From NCBI GenBank assembly GCA_050084515.1, contig CM114274.1, positions 3,968,001 to 4,032,000 of the forward strand: a DNA stretch of 64,000 nucleotides. Direction: 5' to 3'. The notes under the pieces are model-generated. The model saw only the letters and a program-made list of their open reading frames with translations, was not told where the DNA came from and did not search any database. Source of the stretch: Blasia pusilla (Eukaryota; Marchantiophyta; Marchantiopsida; Blasiales). The position numbers and the translations under genes were made by a program. Shown here piece by piece: positions 50,821 to 63,245 of this stretch (the first letter of the stretch is position 1; every line of letters starts with the position of its first letter).

Positions 50821-51551
50821 GCAATAAGAAAAAGAGTGAGTAAAAGTTAATTCAACTTAATATTCAAGTACCTAAAGAACGTACCGTTTCTCCAAATTGG
50901 GTACGTGGGACAAGTACCACATGCGTCCTTAAGTTCCATTAGGCAAGAAATATAAGAAATGTAACGCCCTATGAGAACTTCAGTTTTGATTAATGGATCA
51001 GGCATAGACCGATCTCTTTCTCTTTAGGAAACAATTTTGGGTGTGGATTAAAAATAGGAACTTAAGTCCTTTTATGTGAATAGGGTCAAGATAGCCCTTC
51101 AAACTTGCTAATTGTCACATGCACCCTAAACCATTTTCTAGTATAATGGAGTGTTATTCCGCAATATTTACATGTACAAAAAATTGGAAACGGTTAGCCA
51201 GAGCCACATCGGATAGTGCGATTTGCCCTCTTATTATAGGAAGGTAATGTGAATTTCTACCCACTGTGAACCAGTCTTAAGAAATCTTACACTTGTAAAT
51301 TTGGGATTGTTCCTAATACTGAAGTGTTTTGCACATCTTGATGATTACCTACGCTACTATGAACCAAAGGAGCTTGTTGCGAGTCAAAATGTTGGACACC
51401 AACCTTCAAGGAGAAAGGTCAGCATTGGCACTATGATAGTTTAGTGAATGAATATTTCCTAATGGAACTATAGTTCTAATTCTCTCTTTGAGAGGCTAAT
51501 ATCTTGCATTGGTTGGTGGATAGGTGAAATCCCTTAGGCCTCTTCTTATCC

Positions 51552-52019
51552 TTGAAATCGACGAAATTATTTTCCGAAATATGGACACGATTCAATTCCC
51601 TCCTTTTGAATGATCCAAATAGCGTTATAGCCCTTCCAAAATTTAATATATACTTTCAGGATTCCGAGACAAAACAAAAACATTGCAAGGCTGGTACTTT
51701 TCTCTCTTACCTTTTGATAATGAAAGAGAGTTTCCTGGATGGGATGATTGTTAATAATTTTATTAGTACTAGGCGGATTGGTTTTCCAAAGCCACATTCT
51801 ACTGGCGGTAATGGTAAACGTCTTCTCCATGTAATACAAGAAAAGCTAAAGGCCTCGGTCTTATTCCAGAATGTACCTGGACAGTTGACTCGCACAGTAT
51901 GCAAGGAATGTCTAAGAGTGGAGATCACCGCAGATATCATCTTCGGCAGCGTGGATCAGATATCAGTGGAAGCTGCGATGCCAACATGCAGTATCAATGC
52001 CTTCCTTACTGCCAAATGA
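51552..52019 (+). pseudogene. Unidentified open frame beside the GHTHED protein
   Basis: The 155-codon frame includes LPKFNIYFQDSETKQKHC and FPKPHSTGGNGKRLLHVIQ. I do not recognise it. It is divergent from the minus-strand GHTHED gene and in line with the DTLG-motif frame downstream, so it may be the first part of a second element protein. Confidence 0.3.
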
Positions 52020-52900
52020 TGTTTGGAGAATCGGACAAAGAAATATCTCCAAGATGGATTTCTCAACGACATCGTGAAGTTGTGGGCTCTCTTGTACGCA
52101 AAGTGGGAGAATCAATCTGGTTTCAAGGACGTCGTTGATAAAAGCGGCTTCTTAGACATGTAGTCCGCAGCAGGGTAGAGTAAGAAGGGTGGATCGTCAT
52201 TTGGTGTCTACATTGATACTAACATAAGCTTTGTAGGTTATGTCTCCCTCCCTTATATTTATCACGTTTTTCCTTATGTTGCCATGCCAGATGAGAGCAT
52301 GGACACTATGTGGTATGAAGTGGTGCAGTACAAGGGAACCGACAAGGTGTTTATCCTCACCTTGCATGAACATAAATTTGTGCTAAGGGTGGGAGCCAAG
52401 TTGATCACCATTGTAGATACTTTAGGTTCTTGCCTAGACCGGGAATATAAGAAGGCGTACCAAATCTTCTTCGACTCCAAGGCGTCTGCTGTGGTGGATA
52501 ACGTATTCGACTATTCCATTAAAGGGAATGATCTCCAACAACCACCAAAATAGTGCTTGCTGGTGACCGGGCAAGAAGTTGCCCATTTTTTCCTTGATGA
52601 GTACAGCCTGCACGAAGTGAAGCATTGTCTTTTGGGGTACATCATCGCAAAGGCTATGGATTGGGATGTGGACCTGCGCAATTTCGACGAGGAGTACTAG
52701 AAGAAGAATTACGATAAGTTCCAAGCTATCTACCACACCCTAAAGGAACATCTCCAAATTTATTTCACGAGGATTGTTCTGACTCCAAGAGAGGGAAGGT
52801 TTAGTTGGAGTAACTTTGCCGATGGACTCAATAAGTATATCGTGAGATTCAAGAGGAGATTACTGACCTTGCCACGGATGAGACACTCTTACGATTGAAC
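52020..52900 (+). pseudogene. DTLG-motif protein, possibly protease-like
   Basis: The main open part, 52284-52553, has WYEVVQYKGTDKVFILTL followed by HEHKFVL and ITIVDTLGSCLD, then KKAYQIFFDSKAS. After a stop it continues with HCLLGYIIAKAMDWDVDLRN and FSWSNFADGLNKYIV. An H...F.L.V...I.DTL arrangement recalls the His-Asp part of Ulp1-like cysteine proteases, but no catalytic cysteine could be placed. It lies next to the GHTHED gene on the opposite strand. Confidence 0.35.
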
Positions 52901-53039
52901 ATGAAGAGATCCCATTGAGGGTAATAGGTAGCTGAAATGATACTCTATCTTGATTGCGAGAACTGTAACATATTGGAGAAAGAGGAAGCTAAAGATTGTG
53001 AAGCCATGTGATTATCTGGAATATTTTTTAATCATCCCG

Positions 53040-54420
53040 AATTGGAACTTGAGTTCCAAATCTTATATATTCAATGAGCATATTTACTGTCATCTAATGA
53101 TTGTATGATGGACTTGTTATGTGACATGTGTACACTTTCTTATTGTAGAGCTTGCATCCTCAACGTTGCCATCCTCTGGATCAATTGGAACTTTAGTTCC
53201 AATAAGCCTGCTCTTGAGATCCCTTCGTCGGGAAAAAATTGTAGAATTAGAACTATGGTTCTCATTGTGTCCCAAATTTCCGCACCCGCTAAAATTCATT
53301 TGGAGCCAAACTTAGACTTAGTCCAATTGAATCCTAAGATCCAATTCTAGCTGCAGAAGGCGCTCGATAAAGAGAAATACCCATCCTCGATTGGAACTGT
53401 AATTCCCAATGGCATGATCCTTATATCCCAATAGGTTGGCGACAAGTGTAGAATCAAAACCCAAGTTTTGATTGTGTTCCAAACTGTCGTGCCCGTTGAA
53501 GGTCATTTGGAGCCAAACTTAGTCTAAGTCAATTTGGATCCTAAGATCCAATTCCGGCCGCAGATGGCGTCCGGTAAAGGGAAATCCCCATCCTCGATTG
53601 GAACTGTAGCTCCAAATGGCATGCTCCTTACATCCCAATAGGTCAGTAATAAGTGTAGAATCGGAACCTCAGTTCTGATTGTGTCCCCAACTGACGCACC
53701 CGCTGAAGGTCATTTGGAGCCAAACTTAGTTTGAGTCCAATTGGATCCTAAGATCTAATTCCGGCTGTAGAAGACATCAGATAAAGGGAGATCCCCATCC
53801 TCCATTGGAATTGTTGTTCCGAATGGCCTACTCCTTACATCCCAATAGGTCGGAAACAAATGTAGAATCGGAACGTAAGTTCTGGTTGTCCATTTGGAAC
53901 AGAAGATCCAGTTCTTGCCCTAGAAGACGTCCGGTAATATTAAACCCTAATTTTCAATTGGAACTTTGGGCTCGAATGGCCTGCTCCTTACATCCCAATA
54001 GGTCGGCAACAAGTGTAGAATCGGAACCCTAGTTCTGATTGTGTCCTAAACTACCGCGATCGCTGAACGTCATTTGGAGCCAAACTTAGTCTGAGTCCAA
54101 TTGGATCCTAAGATCCAATTCTAGCCGTAGAAGGCATCTGGTAAAGGGAAATCCCCATTCTTGGTTGGAACTATACTTCCGAATGTTTTGCTCCCAAGAT
54201 CCCAATGGGTCGGCAACAAATGTATTTCCAAACGCATTTGGAACTAGAGTTCTGATTGCTTTTTCTTGGCACTCGATGGGAGATTCTCCGGGGCCAAACT
54301 AGCACATTGCGCTGTCAACTTCAGGGCTATCTTGACCGGAGAAACCAAATGCTTCCGAGTTCATTTGGAATTAGAGTTCCAAATGCCATTCAATAACCTT
54401 CCAAAGGAACAATAGTTCCA
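53040..54420. repeat. Tandem ~200-215-bp repeats with GGAACT..AGTTCC palindromes (P2)
   Basis: Four to five units share catttggagccaaactta (53297, 53514, 53711, 54071), ccaattggatcctaagatcc and catcccaataggtcgg. Each unit has two palindromes of the form GGAAC-T-nn-A-GTTCC, seen at 53044, 53187, 53249, 53393, 53600, 53663, 53807, 53870, 54023, 54167, 54240, 54367 and 54406. Single copies outside the array are at 51057 and 51464. Confidence 0.8.
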
Positions 54421-56970
54421 AATGCCATAGAAATGTCAATAGGATATATTCCAAAGCCCGAACAACTCCTTTAGGGGGCAATAGTAGGTCTACCGGCAAT
54501 AGGACTTTACAAATTCTTGCCGGCTGGGGAGAAATGGGGTTGGGGCAGAGGGTCCATGAGGCCAAGATTGTTTGTTTCTTTACTTGAGAATGCTTTGGAA
54601 TTGGGTCTTAAGCTCTGATTTGGCTGATGAACGCACAAACCTTGGCAGAGTCTGCATTCAATCGTGGGCCACCTCCTTTACTATGAAGTTGCAAAATATT
54701 GCTCTGACATGTGTCCGACGACTTTAACCACATCACACACTAGCCTTCGCTCTCCCGAGATGTCCAAAGAAACGAACAAAATAAACATTGTCAACATCAT
54801 TCTTAACGTTTTAACTTCAAGATCATGCTGTATAAGCTATCGGCGAATAAAAGAGATTTGATTGGTTGCAAAAGAACTTGAATATATGGTCATATTTAAA
54901 TGGACTTTAGTCCATATTTTACCTGTAATCATGACTTCAAGAAAGTCGAAAACCCAGAAATGTTTTAATTCACCAGGAATGCTGAAATTGGTGTTATACC
55001 CTACTTCTTTAGAAAATAGCAAACTATAATCCAACCACGTCCCGCCACCATCGGTTCTTTCATAAGATTGTGGTACCGCTTTTAGGGTTTAGGTTGCATA
55101 TATATATGATGGTTAGAGATCTTATGATCAAGGCGTGGATAAATAGAGAGCTTGCTCAAGTAATGTATATGAGAGATACAAGTAAAATTTCTATCCATGT
55201 CAACAAAAACCTACTATAAACTATTGGAAGTAGTATTTCCAACTCTTTCTGTAAAAATAGAAGTTTGAACACTTCCCAATAGGTATTTTGAAGAACATTA
55301 AAAATTTCAATGTCTATTGAGTTAATTAGAGAAATTTTCTATTTATTATGGTTTTTCGGCTATTGTATAGAACCTGTAGTATTTTTTTGAAAGTTTGCTT
55401 GCTTGGTGGAAGGATCAAGAACTTGTATTTTGTAAGTACTTCCAAGCATATTGGATGATATCACGAGATGAGCTACCCAATAGAGAGAAGCACCATAATG
55501 AGAGAAAATCAAAATACAATTCATCTTGTGGAGAATTGGCATTCCATGTCAATGACTTACTTGAAGGCTTCAAGGAGAACTAAATGTCAAGTTTGTTTAT
55601 TATAACTCTTGTATGTGTTAGTGGACATAGTAGAGTTGAAAATATTTGTGTACCTCAAATATGAAGAGGAAAAGGTCTTGGTAGAATTGAATGGCTAAGA
55701 ACAATATGGTCATCAAAATAAAGGTTGCGAAGTTCATCCCAAACGAAAATGTTACATGTACTTAGGTTGGAGGAAGGAAAGTTGCATTTGTGAAAAGTAA
55801 ATCTAAACCCCTCCAAACTCACAAAGTGACCATTCCTCTTTTAGATCCAGCTTTTGAATGAGAAGAATTATAGTTCTTCTCCTTCGATTACTATTTGAAG
55901 AAAAGGCTTACGTGACTATAATGGGGAAATGCTACCTTAAGCTTCTCATTTCCCTAGGAGAACAATTTCACAAGTTTATTGCAAACAATACAACAACTAT
56001 TTGCAATGTCATATACTAGTGCTCAGAGGAGAAGGATTACACAAGGAGATCGGGGGGGGGTTAGTAGGTAGATAAGAGACATGCCTCTATATCTATACCT
56101 TTATTTTCTAGAGTGGAATAAACATAGTTTAAAGTAGAAAAATGGATTTTTTGTGAAATTATGCTAGAAGTTTCTACAAGGAAGATGTCAAATAGAAGTG
56201 AACAATCCAAGACCACTTTATTACTTATCATTTGAATAATTACACATCCATATTTCCTTGGTGGATAGTATCCAAAGATTTTGAGCATCAAGAGAAAACT
56301 AGTCCTCTGCTTTCTTGTACAACATTGCATCTCCTGCCTTAGAAAAAGGCCATACTTTGAGCCATAAAGAATCGGCCAATTTGGTCCCAAATGCCTTAGA
56401 CCTATAAAAGGACAAGTAAGAAATGTAAGCATATGGGTCAAGATCCCTGACTAGGTGAGAAAAAATAAGAAAGCCAATTGTGATAAATTATCCTATTTAG
56501 GTATGAAGAGCATTGGCCCAGGAAAATGATTCGGGCGTGACAGAGGGGATGGATGGCCAAATGTGTACTATTCCTTTGCGTGCAAACTTAGGCCAAAAAC
56601 ATTTGAACATCAATATATTAATAGGTCATATCATAATTTCAAAGAACAATGATAGGAAAAGGTATTCATAACAAGATCAAACTATGAAAGAAATGTAAAT
56701 TTTCCGACCTTCTTAACCTTACTTCTTTACATTGCCATTGTCTTTGATCCATCCGTATTCCCTTTAGTGTCCACTGCAACTATACGGATCCTCAAGTACT
56801 TGATTTTTCACTAATATAGACCCCATGGTTGCTTCGTAAGATGACTTCTCTGTTATTGCTTCCACCATGGTTGAAAGAGCCCCAACTTTCTCTCGTTCTT
56901 TCTCCAAGATCGCCTTCTCATTGTGATGGCCACCAATACCTCCCCTATGTTTGATCTTTCCCCTATGGCC
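54420..56970. other. No recognised gene
   Basis: This is AT-rich sequence with short open frames and no domain I can name. Confidence 0.4.
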
Positions 56971-56973
56971 TTA

Positions 56974-57207
56974 GCCACAATGTTCAAGGAAGCTCTTGAT
57001 CTCTGCTCTTCTTTTCTCGGCCTCATTTCTGGTGCTGTACATAAGAACTACGAAATCTTCAACATATCTTATGTAACTTGATCGTCGTAAATTAGGATCA
57101 ATCACATCATATTTAGGATTTCTCCTCATTTCCCCTTGTTCCCCATAGCTCCCTTCCCTATCAACTTTCTTTGCCTCTTTGCTTCTTGGATGGTGGATTT
57201 CATGTCC
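56974..57207 (-). pseudogene. Group II intron reverse-transcriptase-like fragment
   Basis: A 78-codon minus-strand frame ends in TAA. It reads MRRNPKYDVIDPNLRRSS followed by YIRYVEDFVVLMYSTRNEAE and KRRAEIKSFLEHC. This matches the stretch DP..RR..YxRYADDFxxxxxGxKxxAExxxxEIxxFL of group II intron-encoded reverse transcriptases and maturases. The catalytic YADD stands as YVED. Sequence before and after is not clearly maturase. It could be organelle DNA moved to the nucleus or a degraded nuclear maturase-like gene. Confidence 0.5.
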
Positions 57208-57999
57208 TCTTTATCTTTAAAAATAGAAAAATCAAAGAGAGGGAATTGAGGTGAAGATGATGCATCTTTATCTCAATCCTTAAGAGAACTCTTCTTTACG
57301 CTTATGTATAAAATCAATACAACTCTTCAAGATTACTTGATGAACATTTAATTGCAGCATCCTCACTTTGTGTGATGATCTTCATGCTATTTCTCCACTG
57401 CATCATTAGAAGGATCGATGATCTCTTTGTCTATATGGCCATGTATATTAAGAATTTTTGACAAGGCATGTAATATCTCATTTACTTTCTGAATTGAAAA
57501 AATTCCCAAAATAGATTGAAAGTTACAAAACAAATTTTACATGCACTCTACCCTCCTCCTCTATTGATCTTGGGTACTTCTTTATGCAAAGGTCCACCAC
57601 TCTCTTTTGAAACCCAGACAAGACCTCCTTGTGGGTCTTCTTCTATGCATGATAATCTCTACTAGGAAGTGGTTACCAATATCCTAAGTTTGCATCTGCA
57701 CTTAATTGGCAATGCGTGCATGACTCTTGACGTAATTGAAACTGATTGATGTTCACTTGAAACTCCCTCTCAAGGCTTAAGGCTTGTAGTTCCTCTTCTC
57801 TATGGAGAATAGAGTGAGACAAACATTGGGAAAAAAAATCCTATGAGTCTATACCGAACTCTTGGAAACTTTGCTCAATCAACTCAACTAACAAACAAGA
57901 AGATGAGAGTGTGGGGGCCTTCCCCATATGAAAAATTATTTTTCATGCGCTATCATCTGAGAGTCCATCCTCTACTTCACTTAGCTTCACCCCAAAATA
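57208..57999. other. No recognised gene
   Basis: Short open frames only, with no domain or repeat seen. Confidence 0.4.
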
Positions 58000-58930
58000 C
58001 TCCCAAACTTGAGTTTTGCAAGCGGAAGACTTAGATTGAGTCCCAAATATTCCATCAGTTGCGTGTTCCGTGGGAGCCGAGAATCCTTGAAATGCTCATC
58101 GAGTCGAGTCTCCCCAAGTGCTTACTATGTTCATAGGAAGCCTATTATCCAATCCTTGACCAATCTGCTAGGTTGCTTGCCAAAATTGGACAGTTAATTC
58201 CTCAAGGTGCGTCCCGTAGCTCAAACTTGAAGTACAAGCAAACGCGCATCATGATTAGTTTATGGTTTAAGTGCTTGAGCGGGTAGAGAGGGAGAGTGTC
58301 CCCTCCCCTCCCCCTATAGGTATTTTTTGGCGTTCTCTAGGAGATCCCCATCTTCCCCAGTGCCACCCTCATGCCCTTGATTTTGGCCCTCAATCCAAAC
58401 TTGGTTCGCGATCCGTAGACTGACGTTTGACTAGTTATCCATGAAGATGACTCGGCGAAGGATTCTTGCAACTTATGCAACTCTTGGCTCCCCAAATGTA
58501 TCTTGGAGCTTGGACTCACATTTCATCTTGACTCCTTGTTTGGCATCTGATGGTTGTCTTTCTGCCCTTTGCGCCTCGTGATTAGGCTCATGTCGTCTCC
58601 TCTATGTTGACTACTCACATGTTTCTTGCTGCTCGCCTTTGACTTGGCGCTTGTCTTCAAGGTCTCAAACCTTGTTTTTCTTGCATTTATCCTAGCGAGT
58701 AGCAAGGCCCCTTTCTCACTTAAGGCTAGTGACAAGACACGTGTGCGTATTGCCTAACTTTAGTCTTGTGGTTGGTTTCACCACAATTCCTATTTTCGTG
58801 ACTAGCTACTCTAGGTTTTGACTTGGGTGGATCACACCAAAGTATTTCTTGCTTGGACTCTAAATCATGACTCACTTTCCCCGTCCCCGCTAGCGTAGGC
58901 GCCATAGACTTAGCTATTCGCGATGGCTAT
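58000..58930 (+). repeat. Dispersed repeat D, copy 2
   Basis: This is a same-direction partner of 23940-24830. Shared landmarks are gggtagagagggagagtgtc, ttgattttggccctca and ggcgccatagacttagct. Copy 2 is richer in CG than copy 1 at matching places (for example gcgtaggcgcc and attcgcga against atttacga). Confidence 0.6.
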
Positions 58931-60899
58931 CAAGAGTAACAATCTTTTCCTTTTGTACACACTCTCTCTTCTTGTCAACCTTTCATCTCTTCCAATGAGC
59001 AAAGGCATTCCCCTTCAAATGTAAGGAATCATGATGCTCTATGCTAGTGGTCGTAAAATATAGATAAGACTTAATAAGCCCTTCATGACATGATTTTATA
59101 TGTTACCTTGAACTCAAATTAATAATGATGGAACAAGAAATACGTGAGATGGGAAAATCCATGAAATGATTCAACTCAATTTTTCTTCAAATGAACAAGA
59201 ATTATTTGTTACTTCCCACTAGCCATGCAACAATGTTTGGGAGATGTACTTTGCCTCTTCACAAACAAATTTTTTGGCTCCCCCCTTCTTCTTGTGACCT
59301 TGTATCATATTGGGCTCATCTACCATCAGATAAAAGAGTGCAAGTAATCTTCTATGGCCAACTAGTCTTGCTCCAAGTGTCCACAACATGGAAGCTTTCA
59401 ACGGAAGGACTAAGAGGAGTTTTGAAACTCCCAATGTTCATCCTCTTCGACACATCCATTCCTTATTGGAATGGATAGGCGTGTGTTGACCCTTAGAGAC
59501 CTTTGAGGTGTAGTAGCCATTTTCAAAATAATTTCACTCCGATTGCATTATATAGATACATTGGGCTTGCCTAAAGGGCGAGAAGAGGTTTGGGCATCCC
59601 ACAAGAATGATTTTGAATAGTTCCATAACTCTTCATACCATGGTTCTACATGTTTACAAGGAAAAACTTTAAAAAAAATGGAATAATTGTTCATGGTTTG
59701 GGTTTATAATGTTTGCAAGGGAATGTGTCTAGTGTTTGCAAGATAAGCATAAAGAATATGCTCCAATCGGATCATGCAAAAATTGATGGCAGACGCGTAG
59801 GAAAACTTTGTCTGGCAAGAGAGAAAGGCAAGGAAGACCTCACCAAAGGCATGGATAATTTATTTAGCTCTTAAAATTTCCAAGATTAAGACCTATTTAA
59901 CTCGTGTGAACAAACCCGATCTCTCTTTGAAAAATAATATTATTTCAATTGCACTAACTACGGTAGATTTGGAATCCAACTACATCTCTTCCAATGCATC
60001 ATGGCAAAGCACTTCCAACTTTGTCGTTGATTGCATGGCCAACAACTAGATTCCTATTGGTTTGTTAAGAAATTGATATTTTTCTTAGCGATAGACACAG
60101 GAGATACTATTCCTTATCACTAAGTTATTATAGTTTCTATGATCCTACTAGTTTCTTTTAGATGGTATCCTTCCACAAACTCTAATAAGGCACACTCAAA
60201 GATGCCCTTGCATGGGGTAGCTAGGCAGTAGTGGCCATTAGGCTTTCTTCCAATATTTTAAATAAAAGGATTCTTTTTGTTGTAACGAGGGATTTGAATG
60301 CCGTAAATTTAAAGAGGAGAATGTCCTCTTTCTCGACATTTTGGCTAGATGCCACAACTCTAATTTCTTTCCTTGCATTTGCGCCACACTCATTTTTGAG
60401 TTACCCTAATAGAGAAACTTCCTTGCTGCTAAACTAGAAGCCCATTTGTAGAGGGGATGCCCATATCTTAACTATTCTTTTTACATGGTTCTTTATCTTT
60501 GAAGATTCCTAGACTTGCACCGCATCATTTTGGAGTAGATTCACATACATTTAAAAGAGACTATTGTGCAATCTGTGCTATTTATGGGACTAATAATCAT
60601 GTTAAAAAAATTCAAAAGTTTATGAATTTGGAGCAAAGAAAAACACTAAATCCATTTTCACACAACCAACCATCATTTTGTGAAAAAATTAAATTTTGTA
60701 GAAATTTTTGGCAACATGGTCATTAATTTGCAAACTCTACACCCAATTTCTTAATGTTGTATTATCCATATGAAAGTGATCCTTTGAGATGGGGGTGAAA
60801 GAAATAATTATCAGACACATGTGGAGAACATGTGAATACGTTAGATGAAGAGAAAACAAAGTGCTTACAAAGGCCATATTAACTATCCTCCTAAATCTA
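58931..60899. other. No recognised gene
   Basis: Open frames at 59191-59478, 60231-60437 and 60499-60726 (plus) show no family resemblance. Confidence 0.4.
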
Positions 60900-61028
60900 T
60901 CTATACTATTATTTGAGGAGTGCTTCTCAAGTGGCTACATGTGGCACTTTCGACACCTTCAAATGGCAACATGTGACACTCTTTTTTTACGAAAAAGTTA
61001 CATATATATGTAAACTTACATAGCCGAG

Positions 61029-61076
<48 letters not shown>

Positions 61077-61110
61077 GTACAAGACCGTGTCCCTCACTCG
61101 CCCTAACTAG
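60900..61110 (+). mobile_element. Second Helitron 5' end, possibly a 211-bp mini-element
   Basis: TCTATACTATTATTTGAGG after an A at 60899 is almost the same as the start of the Helitron at 61157. A CTAG at 61107-61110 followed by T could close a tiny element, but no hairpin stands before it. It may instead be a 5'-end relic. Confidence 0.35.
61031..61066. repeat. (AT)n microsatellite
   Basis: These are 18 perfect AT units, followed by gtatatatatgtac. Confidence 0.95.
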
Positions 61111-62211
61111 TAATATAAATAGATGTAGAATCCCTTAGATTTCAAATACCATACCATCTATACTATAATGCGAGGAAGGGGGGGTTACCTCTTTTGGAAA
61201 AAAAATCCCAAAGAAGTGAAGCCCTCCATAAATAATCTATAATATTAACAAAACATGGGGGTTCTAAAGAAAGAGAAAATAAATTCTGTCTATAAGAAGT
61301 GAAGCCAACCTAATAAAAAAGTTTGTATTGTTTGGATGTAAGGGACCCTTATTTTTCCTCCGAATCAAATCTCCGATCCTTTCATTTTTGGCTGAAAACG
61401 AGACCCAAGTCTATTTTTTCCGTCCGAATCTAATCTACTCCGTAAAAAGTGTTTCATTAGTTACATGTGTCATTACGACAATGCCGGCCTATTGTATCCA
61501 CACAAGTGTGTGATAGGTATGATTGTTGCTCGGGTATAACTCGATCCTGCACAGCTAAAGTTTGAGATATTCAACCTTCAAAGTTGGTGTGAAGTGAGTC
61601 TCGTCTGTAGGTGGAGGTGAAATTGTAGGAACATAGGGCCGAGGGGAAGTTTTTTTTCTCCCCCATTGCCATCGTTTCTTCGATGTGAGATTCAGCGTGT
61701 AAAATTGACATCGAGTCGGCAGGATTGTGTATGGAAACTCCAGTGTGTCTTGATCCCGCTCCTTGTTTGCCATCCTCTCCCAGTACCGACTTCCTACTTC
61801 GAGGCTCCGATGATAGATGGATTGAAACCCTGCTGCGGGCTCTATTGTCTCCTCCATCTTTCTTGCTTTTGTCTCTATTTCCTTGATTCTTTTGGTTCCT
61901 CTCGCGCTCTTTGTCCTCACCTCAATTGCGTTTGGTTTTATGATTGTTTCAATGGCCATCTTCTTCACTCTTTATGTTTGAATTCTTGATACACTCTCTG
62001 TCACCCTCCACTCTACCACCATCTCCATTGATCTCCTTCACGATTCTCCACAGTTTTCTCTAGATAATCATATGTTAAGATTGGGGACGTAGAGGTAGAC
62101 GGGCCAACTTCAATATCGAGATCGCGAGCTTCCATGAAAGGAGCCAGATTTGATGATCCCTTTGCTGCCCTTGGACCTCCGCCAAAAATTGGGTTTGTTG
62201 TTGCCTATCCT

Positions 62212-62230
62212 CTCTCTCTCTCTCTCTCTA
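62212..62230. repeat. (TC)n microsatellite
   Basis: A short TC run inside the Helitron. Confidence 0.85.
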
Positions 62231-62877
62231 GAAGTATGATTTTAGTGGATCTCTAGCGTTTCTTTCATCCTTTTGGAGGTCCAACGGAAATTACATGTCA
62301 TTGCAATCCCAGAGCACATGAATTCACCAACGAACTCTTCTCCTACGACTGATTTCCCATCTTACCCCGTACCTTAGACAACATCTTTCTTCAATCGCGG
62401 CTTTGGATCCGCTTGCAAAGAATTGGACTGACACAAAATAGTGAGTACAATGCAAGGAGCTGCGGAGTATGTACCCAACCATGGTGAACCCAACACAGCC
62501 AGACCCAACCAGAGAAAGTATAGATAGTAGGGATTGTACAACACGATCACAAATGTCCTCAATCCGCATACTTCTTCTCCAAATTTCCTACAATCGCATG
62601 CAATGGCAAATTTGGCTATTCCGCAGACTCCGAGGGGGAAAAATACTTCGGAATCTCCAACTCGGAGATGTCTGGATATACCTTGTTGGTGTATCCAAAC
62701 AAGGTGTTTCGAATCATCCTCCCTTCCTTTCCCTTCCTTCCCACCGTACAGATAGTCAATGATCAGATTTCGAGCACAAAAACAAAAGCTCTTTGTTCCG
62801 CTGCCTCCTTCCCATGGGACTCAACCCGCAAAGACTCAATCACATCCCATCTGATTTGAAACGCTTGTCATCTGCAG

Positions 62878-63245
62878 ATGCCAAGCATCTCATCGGGCAT
62901 AGATTCACGGATGCCTCTCTGCAGAGTGACATCAAGTTGTGGCCTTTCAAAGTTTCTCCAGTGCCTGGCCAAAAGACTATGATCACAGTAATGTACAAGG
63001 GAGAGGAGAAGACCTACGTAGCTTAAGAGATCTCCTCCATGGTCTTGATCAAAATGAAGGAAATCGCTGAAGCCTTTTTGGGAATCACCATCAAGAACGT
63101 TGTGGTCATAGTGCTTGCGTATTTCAATGACTCGCAGAGGCAGGCTACCAAGGATGCCAAAGTTATTGTTGGTCTGAACATGATGCAAATCATCAACGAG
63201 CCAACCGCTGCAACTATTGCTTACGGTCTCAACAAGAAGGCTACT
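62878..63245 (+). pseudogene. HSP70 nucleotide-binding-domain fragment in a Helitron
   Basis: One frame encodes DAKHLIGHRFTDASLQSDIK, KLWPFKVSPVPGQK, MYKGEEKTYVA, a TAA stop (63024-63026) where E is expected, then [33 protein letters not shown] and [19 protein letters not shown]. This is about residues 72-190 of a cytosolic HSP70. Similarity begins exactly after an acceptor-like catctgcag that would split the Asp codon, the known intron position of plant cytosolic HSP70 genes. It ends at KKAT. Changes at conserved sites (VPAYF to VLAYF) agree with loss of function. No ATPase motif 1 and no peptide-binding domain are present. Confidence 0.88.
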
